From Aliiglaciecola sp041538045 (GTDB taxonomy: Bacteria; Pseudomonadota; Gammaproteobacteria; Enterobacterales; Alteromonadaceae): a stretch of 64,000 nt of DNA. Shown piece by piece: positions 45,239-53,260 of this stretch; within the stretch, counting starts at the first letter, position 1; every line of letters begins with the position of its first letter. Made by a program: the position numbers and the translations under genes. The stretch spans positions 372,001-436,000 of the forward strand of contig NZ_JBGOSE010000001.1 of the NCBI RefSeq assembly GCF_041538045.1, given 5' to 3'. The notes below the pieces were generated by a model, which saw nothing but the letters and a program-made list of their open reading frames with translations, ran no database searches and had not been told where the DNA came from.

Positions 45239-46537
45239 ATGGATCATACTCCAAAAAGCTATGTGCAAATCGACACTCCCGAATGGGTGAAAAATGCGGT
45301 CATATACGAAGTAAATATCCGTCAATTCACCTCGCTAGGCACCTTCAATGCGGCTCAATCCCATTTTCCTCGTTTAAAATCCTTAGGTGTCGATATTTTA
45401 TGGATTATGCCAATACATCCTATTGGCGAAAAAAACCGTAAAGGCTCATTGGGAAGCCCTTATGCGGTGAAAGATTATTATGGGGTGAATCCAGAATTTG
45501 GTGATTTAGCCTCTTTTCAAGACTTCGTAAAAACGGCTCACTCATTTGGCTTTAAAGTTATTATTGATTGGGTTTGCAACCATTCAGCTTGGGATAATCA
45601 CCTTGTTGAAGATCATCCCGACTGGTATGCACGGGACTACAAAGGCGACTTTACCCCGACTCCTTGGTGGGACTGGGATGATGTTATCGATTTTGATTAC
45701 AGCAATACCGAGTTGCGCAACTATATTGCTAAAGCAATGCGTTATTGGGTTGAAGTGGCAGATATTGACGGCTTTAGATGTGATGTGGCGGGTTTTATTC
45801 CTAACGATTTTTGGGCAAATGTACGGGCAGATCTAGACAGTATCAAACCCATATTCATGTTGGCGGAATGGGAATCAAAAGATCTTCATCAAAATGCCTT
45901 TGACATGACCTATGCGTGGAGTTGGAATGAAACCCTGCATGGTATTACTTGTCATGGTTTACCCATTAGTAAATTATTTAAATATTATTCGTGGAATGAA
46001 AAATCCTATCCTTTTGAAGCCCATCGAATGACATTTGTGAGTAACCACGATAAAAATGCTTGGGACGGCACTCAATTAGAGCAATTTCAACAGGGCCTTG
46101 AAGCCGCTATTGTGTTGTCGGTGATTGGCGAGGGCATGCCACTGATCCACAATGGACAAGAAGCTGGAGAAACAAAACGATTGGCGTTCTTTGAAAAAGA
46201 TCCAATTGATTGGCAGCAGCATCATATTGGTGATTTATATCAAAGCTTAATCCAACTTAAAAAAACACATTCAGCCTTGTATAACGCACAATGGGGGGCA
46301 AGAATGATTCAGGTACCAAATTCTGCGCCTGAACAAGTATTTAGTTTTGTTAGATCAGATAAAAACAGTAAAGTTTTGGTGGTTATTAATTTTTCCAACC
46401 AGCCATTGCAAGTGACGCTTAAGGGCAGTTTATGCTTAGGTGATTACGATTCTTTTTTCGAAAATAAAAGCTTAGAAATCAAACCAGATTCGGAACTAAC
46501 TATGACACCATGGGGGTATCAAATTTATGTTAATTGA
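45239..46537 (+). CDS. GH13 alpha-amylase family glycoside hydrolase
   Basis: This 432-residue protein has a (beta/alpha)8 barrel and a short C-terminal beta domain. Catalytic residues are visible as the nucleophile Asp182 (IDGFRCDVAGF), acid/base Glu210 (FMLAEWES) and transition-state Asp271 (FVSNHDKNAW). It lacks a signal peptide, so it acts in the cytoplasm, possibly on maltodextrins from the glycogen metabolism suggested by glgP and pgm. Substrate specificity cannot be read. AAAGGA precedes ATG 45239, and it overlaps the isochorismatase gene by 11 bases. Confidence 0.9.
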   Translation: MDHTPKSYVQIDTPEWVKNAVIYEVNIRQFTSLGTFNAAQSHFPRLKSLGVDILWIMPIHPIGEKNRKGSLGSPYAVKDYYGVNPEFGDLASFQDFVKTAHSFGFKVIIDWVCNHSAWDNHLVEDHPDWYARDYKGDFTPTPWWDWDDVIDFDYSNTELRNYIAKAMRYWVEVADIDGFRCDVAGFIPNDFWANVRADLDSIKPIFMLAEWESKDLHQNAFDMTYAWSWNETLHGITCHGLPISKLFKYYSWNEKSYPFEAHRMTFVSNHDKNAWDGTQLEQFQQGLEAAIVLSVIGEGMPLIHNGQEAGETKRLAFFEKDPIDWQQHHIGDLYQSLIQLKKTHSALYNAQWGARMIQVPNSAPEQVFSFVRSDKNSKVLVVINFSNQPLQVTLKGSLCLGDYDSFFENKSLEIKPDSELTMTPWGYQIYVN

Positions 46538-47090
46538 ACATATCAAACCACAGACAACGCAAGTATTAATGGTCGATATACAGCAAAAATTGTTTTCTAC
46601 AATGCACAACAACCAAGCTATGCTGCGCCGCTGTATTACATTGTTGGAGACTGCACAATTATTTGAAATGCCAATAACAGGGGTAGAGCAGTATCCTAAA
46701 GGCTTGGGTGAAACCCACGAGTTATTGCAGCCTTATGTTCAACGTAACTTTACTAAAACCGCATTCTCTGCTTTTGCCGAAGCTGAACTTGTGAGTCACC
46801 TAGATCAAATAAGAACGGACACCGCTAAGCCAAACTTGTTGTTATTAGGTGCCGAATCCCACGTGTGCTTATATCAAACCGCAATTGACGCCCTTGCCGC
46901 CAACTATCAGGTTACCATTGCGTGGGATGCAACAGCTTCCCGTTATGAATCTGATCGAGAATTAGCAAAACAGCAATTAATCGCCGCCGGTTGTCATTTA
47001 CTATCGGTGGAAATGCTGGTTTTTGGGTGGTTAAAAGATGCTAAACATGAGCATTTTAAAGCTGTCAGTAATTTGCTTAAAGCTCACTAA
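46527..47090 (+). CDS. Isochorismatase-family cysteine hydrolase (YcaC-like)
   Basis: This 187-residue hydrolase of the isochorismatase/nicotinamidase fold has the catalytic triad Asp17 (LMVDIQQKLF), Lys77 (NFTKTAFSAF) and Cys114 (LGAESHVCLYQTAID), and the cis-peptide region GVEQYPKGLG. The closest pattern is the YcaC/YcaC-related group with unknown substrate. It overlaps the GH13 gene by 11 bases, which suggests co-translation rather than pathway partnership. DUF3859 follows after 42 bases. Confidence 0.87.
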   Translation: MLIEHIKPQTTQVLMVDIQQKLFSTMHNNQAMLRRCITLLETAQLFEMPITGVEQYPKGLGETHELLQPYVQRNFTKTAFSAFAEAELVSHLDQIRTDTAKPNLLLLGAESHVCLYQTAIDALAANYQVTIAWDATASRYESDRELAKQQLIAAGCHLLSVEMLVFGWLKDAKHEHFKAVSNLLKAH

Positions 47091-47132
47091 TTTATATGCA
47101 ACCCATCCATAGAAGGAAAGAGATTAGCAGTA

Positions 47133-47564
47133 ATGGCAAAATCTAAAGCGCAATTCGAAATGACCAGTTTTGGCCTTTATGAAGGGTGGGATAGCAAAAG
47201 TAAAGAATTGCCTTCGATTCGCAACTTTACCACCAAAATTCCTGCGACTTTAGACGTTGAGTTCGGGTTTATTTTAGAGGTCAAAAAGGGCAAAGGGCTG
47301 AAGTTAGATTACACTATTTACCACCCCAATATTCCGGATAAAAAGGGCAATGTTTTGGAGCCCTTCAGTGGTGATGTGTATGTTCGAAATAACAACTGGG
47401 AGTTCTACTTAGGGGATACCTTGTGGGCGCCCATCCACGATAAAGTAGGAGACTGGCGCATGGTAATCGAATGTGACGGCAAAATAGTAGCGGAAAAAAC
47501 CTTCACCGTTTTGGAAGAGTACGCCGATGGCGAGATCCAATTCTGGAAAAACCGAGGTTATTGA
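47133..47564 (+). CDS. DUF3859 family protein
   Basis: This 143-residue soluble protein is predicted all-beta. The FGLYEGWDSKSKELPS opening, TTKIPATLDVEFGFILEVKKGKG and the C-terminal GDWRMVIECDGKIVAEKTF match what I recall of DUF3859, a family of unknown function found in proteobacteria. It lacks a signal peptide and cysteine pairs. AGAAGGAAAGAG lies upstream. It is the last gene of fdhD-GH13-isochorismatase-DUF3859 and ends 32 bases before a large imperfect palindrome. Confidence 0.75.
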   Translation: MAKSKAQFEMTSFGLYEGWDSKSKELPSIRNFTTKIPATLDVEFGFILEVKKGKGLKLDYTIYHPNIPDKKGNVLEPFSGDVYVRNNNWEFYLGDTLWAPIHDKVGDWRMVIECDGKIVAEKTFTVLEEYADGEIQFWKNRGY

Positions 47565-47596
47565 TTTTATTTTGATTTCACTCTATAGATAGGCCA

Positions 47597-47652
47597 TCAG
47601 GGTAAGTGTATAGATTACTCGCACAATAGTGCTATATAGACGCTTACCCTGA
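47597..47652. repeat. 56-base imperfect palindrome between convergent genes
   Basis: The outer arms TCAGGGTAAG (47597-47606) and CTTACCCTGA (47643-47652) are perfectly complementary over 10 bp. An inner stem GCAC (47621-47624) / GTGC (47628-47631) sits near the centre, with partial pairing of TGTATAG and CTATATA between. There is no T run on either strand, so it is not a standard terminator. It lies between DUF3859 (+) and the sigma factor (-). Confidence 0.7.
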
Positions 47653-47673
47653 CATCCTTATCTAGGGATTAGA

Positions 47674-48810
47674 TTATATTACTAGACGGCCATTGTTAAT
47701 CAATCCAATCACCAAGCCAGAAAATCCAATCACCACACCTAGTAACAAACAAGAGTAGTTTATAAGCATTGTTGCTTTATTGGCTTTTTTACCAGAAGCA
47801 TTTGTGGCGTGTGTATGCATCAATGTCATACTGCGTATCACCAACAAAACTAGACCTACTGAAAATCCGAGGTAAGTAAATACCGGCCCCATCCATCCTG
47901 ATGTAAACTCGTATCCTGCCGTAATGATAAAACCCCACGCAATTACCCATGCAATGGTTTCATTACGATAGCGCTTAAACACTGCTTTCTGTGGTAGTGT
48001 TTCAAGTCTTTTTATGGCTATATTAGATGACCAAATTATGCTGAAGACGGCTAAAAAAGCACCTAGTAAAGAGCCACCTATAATCATGAATAACTTCATG
48101 AAAAAGCTGGAGCCAGCTTTACTCGTCGAGCCTACTGTAGTTGTTAACGTTGCAGCTGCTGCGGGGGCTGAAGGAACAAGCATCGATAATATTAATCCAC
48201 TAAAGCCTAATGCAGGGGCAGAACTATAGATATAAGCACTCGCATTTTTCAATAGCTTGGTTTTTAATGTTTGGCGAACCCGTGAAAGTTTTTTACGCAC
48301 ATTAGCCTCACTCAAGTTGAGTAACGAGGCTACCTGCTTACTCGACTGCTCTTCTCGATAATAAAGCAGCACTATTTCACGCTCATCAGAAGCGAGCTCT
48401 TCAATAAACTGACGTAAAACATATTTTTGATTATTAAGATAAAGTTGTTCTTCGCTTTCTTCTTTAGGATCAACCAGCTGTTCAAGAATAAGGTTGGCTT
48501 GAGCTGAATCAACTTTTTCTTTCACTTTGTTATCGCGCAGAAAGTTATATGCAGTAAACCTTGTACTTTGTCTTATCCAGGGCAAGAAGCTATTTGGGTT
48601 TTTTAACTGGTTAAGATTTTGCCACAGGGACACAAACACTTGTTGGGCAATTTCTTCACTGTCATCTATATCTTTTACGATGGCCAGTGCAATAGAAGTA
48701 ACTAAGTTTTGATATTGCTTGATAAGGCGTTCATATGCTTGCATATCTCCTTTTTGAGCAAGTAATACTTCTTGAGCTAAGGGCATTGACTGTGCAATTG
48801 AATTTTCCAT
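47674..48810 (-). CDS. ECF-like sigma-70 factor fused to a C-terminal membrane domain
   Basis: The start is taken at ATG 48810, five bases after AGGGGAA, giving 378 residues. The N-terminal half is an ECF sigma factor. Region 2 lies at ~15-95 (AYERLIKQYQNLVTSIAL ... DSEEIAQQVFVSLWQNL) and region 4 at ~125-188 (LASDEREIVLLYYREEQSSKQVASLLNLSEANVRKKLSRVRQ). The C-terminal half has a Ser/Ala/Thr-rich link and four or five hydrophobic helices (~198-218, 238-262, 286-302, 308-326 and 348-371). The protein is probably tethered to the inner membrane, where the extra domain could replace a separate anti-sigma factor. It starts two bases after the hydrolase stop. Confidence 0.88.
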   Translation of the reverse strand: MENSIAQSMPLAQEVLLAQKGDMQAYERLIKQYQNLVTSIALAIVKDIDDSEEIAQQVFVSLWQNLNQLKNPNSFLPWIRQSTRFTAYNFLRDNKVKEKVDSAQANLILEQLVDPKEESEEQLYLNNQKYVLRQFIEELASDEREIVLLYYREEQSSKQVASLLNLSEANVRKKLSRVRQTLKTKLLKNASAYIYSSAPALGFSGLILSMLVPSAPAAAATLTTTVGSTSKAGSSFFMKLFMIIGGSLLGAFLAVFSIIWSSNIAIKRLETLPQKAVFKRYRNETIAWVIAWGFIITAGYEFTSGWMGPVFTYLGFSVGLVLLVIRSMTLMHTHATNASGKKANKATMLINYSCLLLGVVIGFSGLVIGLINNGRLVI

Positions 48811-48812
48811 CA

Positions 48813-49712
48813 CTATTCCCCTAAAAACTGTGTAATTTGCTGATTGACCCAAGTGGCGTCGTCAAAAAACATGAAGTGGCGTGTGGTTGTATTCATTACA
48901 CCGGTTGCATTTTTTACATTTTCAAATTGTTGGGAGTATAGTGAACTAACCATTTTTTGCTGGGCTTGCTGAGAATAGCCCCCGGAGGCCCCAAGCATAA
49001 GTATATTGGTATTGGACTGGGCTAGAGGTTGTCGCATATCGGTGGTCAAAACATCATACATGGTATTGCCTACTATCTCAGGATTTGACTGTTTAGCCAT
49101 TTCGACAATTCTGTTTTGATCTTGAGATGAGGTGGCTTGTATAAAAACCCCTTGTTGTGTTTGCGCAGCTAATTGTTCACTGGTCATGTTGGCATACATT
49201 GTTTTGATATTTTTAGCTTGGGCTAGCATCATATCAGCAGTTGTTGACGAGTTACGAGTAAAAATAGGCCCTATAAATGGTAACCCATCTATTGAAACCA
49301 GTTTACCTATTTTGTCCTGATGATAACTAGCAAGCACAAAACCTGTTAATCCTCCCAAACTGTGACCTATAACATCTGGCTTTTGTAAATCGTTCTCATC
49401 AATATAGCTTACTAAGTCTTGTACTAAATTGGCGATGCTAAAATTGCCGCTTGCTGGAGTGTTTGCAAACCCCTTTATTGAAATTAGGTGAACTTCATAT
49501 TGAGGTAAGAGGGCATTAACGACACTATCAAAAACACTAGCGTTGGACATTAATCCAGGAATTAGAATGATCTCTTGTCCTTGTCCCTTTACTTCTACAT
49601 TAAACGTATTGTGTTCTGATGCATGTAATTTAGAGCAACACAATAAGCATAATAACGCTGCGATTATTGTCATTGAGTGGCGTTTTGAGCGAACCAAATT
49701 TTTTGTTGTCAT
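48813..49712 (-). CDS. Exported alpha/beta hydrolase upstream of the sigma factor
   Basis: This 299-residue protein has an N-terminal signal peptide (MTIIAALLCLLCCSKLHA after a basic start; an internal ATG at residue 14 is possible), so the enzyme is likely periplasmic. The oxyanion loop is IPGLMSNASVFD, the nucleophile elbow is GHSLGG (Ser118), and the catalytic His is probably His279 in TTRHFMFFDD. Overall it resembles esterase/lipase-type hydrolases with unknown substrate. Its stop is two bases from the sigma-factor ATG, so the pair forms one operon with this gene first. Confidence 0.85.
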   Translation of the reverse strand: MTTKNLVRSKRHSMTIIAALLCLLCCSKLHASEHNTFNVEVKGQGQEIILIPGLMSNASVFDSVVNALLPQYEVHLISIKGFANTPASGNFSIANLVQDLVSYIDENDLQKPDVIGHSLGGLTGFVLASYHQDKIGKLVSIDGLPFIGPIFTRNSSTTADMMLAQAKNIKTMYANMTSEQLAAQTQQGVFIQATSSQDQNRIVEMAKQSNPEIVGNTMYDVLTTDMRQPLAQSNTNILMLGASGGYSQQAQQKMVSSLYSQQFENVKNATGVMNTTTRHFMFFDDATWVNQQITQFLGE

Positions 49713-49898
49713 AAGTATTTCAGCCTGTATTAATCATATTAAAAATAAAATATTTTATGCTTTTCATACCTAAGTAACGGTGAGCTTGAAAAGTGTGACA
49801 ACTTTTTTAAATTAATTGGAATAATTTTGCTTAGGCTTCCAGAAATCGTATTTATGACACCAAAGGAAAACGAATTCCCTAAGACTTTTTACATTTTT

Positions 49899-49916
49899 TA
49901 TCATGGACAGGCATGC
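49899..49916 (-). repeat. REP-like unit, inverted orientation
   Basis: TATCATGGACAGGCATGC shares the core TGGACAGGCA with the reverse complement of the unit at 50058-50075 and with the GCCTGTCCA units beside the transposase. The flanks are diverged. Confidence 0.5.
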
Positions 49917-50029
49917 ATTAGCTTTTTTTAATATGAGCATGGTTAACTCACACCAGTGTGGTTATTTATTATTTTGCCAAAGAGAAAGCGGGTCTCTTTT
50001 TATGAGCACTCAAGTCATTAGCTAGTGAA

Positions 50030-50075
50030 TGGTGACTGTCTAGATTGTTTTTTTGAAAGGTGCCTGTCCACATTA
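50030..50075 (+). repeat. Two REP-like units, direct orientation
   Basis: TGGTGACTGTCTAGATTG (50030-50047) and AGGTGCCTGTCCACATTA (50058-50075) start 28 bases apart, the same spacing as the last two units beside the transposase (4557 and 4585). The second unit has the GCCTGTCCA core of the transposase-linked dialect. Confidence 0.65.
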
Positions 50076-50300
50076 TTATTTTTTGCTGTTATGGAAGTGG
50101 CGCTAGATTGCCGGATATTTTATCACTATTGAATTGCGTTAAGTTGTGCTTTATGCTTTTTGACGTGTCTAGTTCCTAGGCTTCGAATGTTCAGATATGT
50201 TGGTATTAAATGCATCGTTTACTGGCGATTCAACATAAAGCGAACATTCTCTGAAACATAAAATTGGCAACCTATTCCACTCTTACTGATTGGCTATTGA

Positions 50301-51854
50301 ATGATCAAATTATTTGTTTCAACCCCTAAACTTATTGTTCTAATCACCTTCATTTCGATTTTACAGGGCTGTCAGCCAGAACAAGAGCAAGCCAAAGATA
50401 TTGATGTTACAGAGCTTAGCATTGCGAAAATTCACACTGCTTACCAAACGAATCAATACAATAGCCAAGACTTGGTGAAGGCCTACCTAAAGCGCATTGG
50501 ACAGTATAATCATAGAGTTAATGCTATCAGTGTGATCAATCAGAATGCCCTTGAGGTTGCCAGTAAATTAGATAAGGAGTTTGCTGAAACCGGAAAATTG
50601 CGTCCTTTGCATGGTATCCCCATTTTGGTGAAAGATAATATCAACACGGCTAATTTACCGACCACAGCAGGCTCTTTAGCATTAGCCGATTACATTCCGG
50701 AACAGAACGCCTTTGTTATTCAAAAACTGGTTGATGCAGGAGCGATAATTTTGGCTAAAACCAATATGGCAGAATGGGCTTTCAGCCCCAAACACACGGA
50801 GAGCTCCACCCTAGGCATCACTCGTAATGCCTATAATCAAGATTATGTCCCCGCGGGCTCCAGCGGTGGAACAAGCTCGGCCATCGCCGCGAACTTTGCA
50901 ACTGTAGGCCTAGGTACAGATACCGGAAACTCAATTCGCGGGCCTTCTTCCCATGCTGCGCTGGTGGGGCTAAGAACCACTATAGGCTTAGTGTCACGCA
51001 GTGCCATAGTGCCTTTGTTTTTACGCAATGATGTGGTTGGGCCGATGGCAAGAACAACCGAAGATGCCGTTCGGGTTTTGGATGTGATTGCTGGCTACGA
51101 TGAAAATGATCCCATCACGGCTAACGCTGAAGGTAAAATTCCAAAATCTTATCTGTCATATTTAGTTGAAGATGGATTAAAAGGGGCTCGTATCGGTGTC
51201 TTAAATCAGCTCAGCGATAACCATCCTGATCCGGAAATTTCTACTTTATTTCAACAGTCTATTGAAGATCTAACAACGCTTGGGGCCACTGTGATCAATC
51301 CCATTAATATCCCAAACTTTGACAATTTAAAAACCAATCAATGGTGTGCGGAATTCCAGCATGATGTGGAAGCGTTTTTAGCTACCTATGTGAAAAATGA
51401 AAAGATGCAAACCCTTGAAGATATCATTGCTGTTGGCTCAAAATCGGAGTTTGCTAAAGGGCGACTGGAAGCTAACCTTGGAATAAGTGGGCGTTATGGT
51501 GCACCCTCTATTGAGTGTTCAGATGCATATCACGATGCCCGTAGAATTGCATTTAGACATGGCGTTGAAGAGGTGATGGAGCAAAACAAACTTGATGCGC
51601 TTATCTATCCAACCTGGAATAACAAACCCGCCCTAATTCGTCGTTTTGAAGAAGATTACAAAGGTGATAATAGTCAAGTTATTAGCCCGCACACGGGCCA
51701 ACCAGCGTTCACCGTACCTATGGGATTCACTTCGGAAAACTTACCCGCAGGGCTACAATTTATCGGCCGAATGTATGATGAACCTAGGCTTATTAAGCTC
51801 ATTTATGCCTATGAACAGGGAACTTTACATAGAAAACCCGCAGAGTTGAACTAA
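50301..51854 (+). CDS. Amidase signature family lipoprotein
   Basis: This 517-residue amidase has an N-terminal lipoprotein signal (ISILQGC, Cys24), so it is envelope-bound. The Ser-cisSer-Lys triad can be placed at Lys111 (PILVKDNIN), Ser187 (PAGSSGGTSS) and Ser211 (TDTGNSIRGPSS), with spacing as in fatty acid amide hydrolase. GLVSRSAIVPLFLRNDVVGPMART and the C-terminal PAFTVPMGFTSENLPAGLQFIG are usual. It is probably an amidase of peptides or other amides; substrate unknown, and the GatA role is excluded by the lipobox. It is a single gene after a long repeat-bearing gap. Confidence 0.9.
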   Translation: MIKLFVSTPKLIVLITFISILQGCQPEQEQAKDIDVTELSIAKIHTAYQTNQYNSQDLVKAYLKRIGQYNHRVNAISVINQNALEVASKLDKEFAETGKLRPLHGIPILVKDNINTANLPTTAGSLALADYIPEQNAFVIQKLVDAGAIILAKTNMAEWAFSPKHTESSTLGITRNAYNQDYVPAGSSGGTSSAIAANFATVGLGTDTGNSIRGPSSHAALVGLRTTIGLVSRSAIVPLFLRNDVVGPMARTTEDAVRVLDVIAGYDENDPITANAEGKIPKSYLSYLVEDGLKGARIGVLNQLSDNHPDPEISTLFQQSIEDLTTLGATVINPINIPNFDNLKTNQWCAEFQHDVEAFLATYVKNEKMQTLEDIIAVGSKSEFAKGRLEANLGISGRYGAPSIECSDAYHDARRIAFRHGVEEVMEQNKLDALIYPTWNNKPALIRRFEEDYKGDNSQVISPHTGQPAFTVPMGFTSENLPAGLQFIGRMYDEPRLIKLIYAYEQGTLHRKPAELN

Positions 51855-52252
51855 GCGGCCGTTTTGTATGATTTGATGTGCAGCGTTGACTAATCATTAA
51901 CGCTAAACTCTGCAGTTCAGTTGTTAGGTGCATTTGGTAACTACTTAAACGGTAAATCTTTTTAGAGTTGTTCGCATTTAACTGGTTAAAATTAGCGACT
52001 CGAATAATTTTGTTAAGCTTTAATGGTTCATAAAATCAAAAATACCAAGGAAGGGGTGATTTCCTATTTGTTCAACTTGGCCAGAGAAGTGGGGCGGAAT
52101 TGAATAACGGCGCACTGTGAAATTAGCTAAGGCTTTGGGATAACCTAATGTTGTGCAAAAACTAGTGACATTTAGGAAATAAAAAAGAGCGATAAATCGC
52201 TCTTTTTTAAGAATGACATAAAGTGTCTCATTTTAAAGACACCTAATTGTAA
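51855..52252. other. 398-base gap, no recognisable gene
   Basis: Between the amidase and the hendecad lipoprotein gene only a terminator (52181-52208) is recognisable. A 26-codon frame at 52023 lacks a ribosome site and was not called. Confidence 0.5.
52181..52208 (-). terminator. Terminator of the hendecad lipoprotein operon
   Basis: A 13-bp perfect stem, AAAAAAGAGCGAT / ATCGCTCTTTTTT, with a minimal loop; the ends are A/T runs on both strands. It lies 45 bases after the minus-strand lipoprotein stop and could also stop amidase transcripts from the other side. Confidence 0.85.
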
Positions 52253-52621
52253 TTAGTTACAATCAGAAACGTCACCACCAGTCTTTTCTTTCATTTTGAT
52301 GCACGCTTCTTTCATTTTATCAGCGCCTGCTTCTTTCATTTCTTCTACTTCATCGCTGGCATCTTCCATCATTTCTGAGGCTTTTTCTTGTGCAGCATCT
52401 TTCATCTCAGAAGCTTTTTCGCTAGCGTCATCCATCATATCTGAGGCTTCATCTTTAGCGTCATCCAAGTAATCTGAAGTTTCTTCCTTAATATCTTCCA
52501 TTTCTTCAGTCATTTCAGCTTTGGTTTCGCTGGTAGATTCTTTTTGGGCTTCTGAGCAGCCTGCAAGACCTAAGCTAGCTATAAATAGTGATAATACAAT
52601 TTTCTGATTGATTGTTTTCAT
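52253..52621 (-). CDS. Acidic lipoprotein made of 11-residue (hendecad) repeats
   Basis: This 122-residue product has a lipobox LAGC (Cys22) and then a highly charged helical region. From about residue 42 the sequence falls into 11-residue units: EDIKEETSDYL, DDAKDEASDMM, DDASEKASEMK, DAAQEKASEMM, EDASDEVEEMK, EAGADKMKEAC. An a/d-type Ala-Ser-Met pattern recurs, as in LEA group 3 and apolipoprotein-like helices. The end has two Cys (C107 and C121, approximately) that could form a disulfide. It would be a lipid-anchored amphipathic helix, possibly envelope stress related. GGAAACACA precedes ATG. It is co-transcribed with the small membrane protein upstream. Confidence 0.8.
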   Translation of the reverse strand: MKTINQKIVLSLFIASLGLAGCSEAQKESTSETKAEMTEEMEDIKEETSDYLDDAKDEASDMMDDASEKASEMKDAAQEKASEMMEDASDEVEEMKEAGADKMKEACIKMKEKTGGDVSDCN

Positions 52622-52641
52622 TGTGTTTCCTTTAGTCCATT

Positions 52642-52815
52642 TTAAAGTGCAGTTTCTTTTTTAAGTGATCGAGCAAAGGTTAATGTCACAAATAAAAAGA
52701 TACCAACGTAGCATATCGTAGAGATTATAGCTGACATTAACATACCAGATAAGCCGGCAGGTTTGAAAATTGCCATCAAGGTGACAACAGTCGCTAAGAT
52801 TAACCAGAATAACAT
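52642..52815 (-). CDS. Small two-helix membrane protein, DUF1328-like
   Basis: The start is taken at ATG 52815 because AGGAG lies seven bases upstream; the longer frame to 52959 has no ribosome site. The 57-residue product has two hydrophobic helices (about 2-20 and 27-50, MLFWLILATVVTLMAIF and MSAIISTICYVGIFLFV) and a short polar end KKETAL. Opening and length resemble the YtjA/DUF1328 family, but similarity is loose. It is the first gene of a two-gene operon with the hendecad lipoprotein 20 bases later. Confidence 0.6.
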   Translation of the reverse strand: MLFWLILATVVTLMAIFKPAGLSGMLMSAIISTICYVGIFLFVTLTFARSLKKETAL

Positions 52816-53260
52816 AATCGAACTCCTTTCTAAGTGCCACTTGAAACAACTGGTTTTAAACCTGTCGTTTCCATCAATAAAAACAGAAAGGTAGCAAGTA
52901 AATCTTACTGTTTTATGATGAATAAAATAATATTCTAAGCATTGCTTATTCTGTGCCAAAACTATAACTGTTTGTTTTATAGCGCTATTTTTGTGTTTCT
53001 ATATGGTCCTGTAAATTATGCTTCATAAATTTGTCTGTTTTTTAATACACCTTTGGTGCGAACTGTCTTTTTTGGGGCAATTTTTTAAACCATTGAGCTG
53101 CATAAAGCATCGGCAAAGATTATCTTCCGCTAACATTATTTCGATTTTTTTGGCATACTCACCGCCAATTTCTCCCGCTCATAGGCTGGAGAGTAATTTT
53201 CGATAAATGGATAACAATAGTGATACTAATTTGTGACAGTAACAGACAGGCAAACAGTGC
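52816..53260. other. 445-base gap, no recognisable gene
   Basis: This region lies between the divergent small membrane protein gene and yoaA. A 62-codon frame at 53018-53206 has no ribosome site and a Cys/Leu/Phe-rich composition unlike genes here, so it was not called. It presumably holds both promoters; no clear -35/-10 pair or LexA box was found. Confidence 0.5.

Larger units (their letters stand above)
49713..50300. other. 588-base gap without a gene, with scattered REP-like units
   Basis: No reading frame with a ribosome site was found. The stretch contains an inverted REP-like unit at 49899-49916 and two direct units at 50030-50075, described separately, and is otherwise A/T-rich. It separates the hydrolase-sigma operon from the divergent amidase gene, so promoters for both presumably lie here; none could be placed with confidence. 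Confidence 0.6.

Noticed and set aside
52023..52103. 26-codon frame after the amidase gene
   Set aside because: No ribosome site and no recognisable family; coding potential is low.
53018..53206. 62-codon frame upstream of yoaA
   Set aside because: No ribosome site, Cys/His/Phe-rich composition and no recognisable family.
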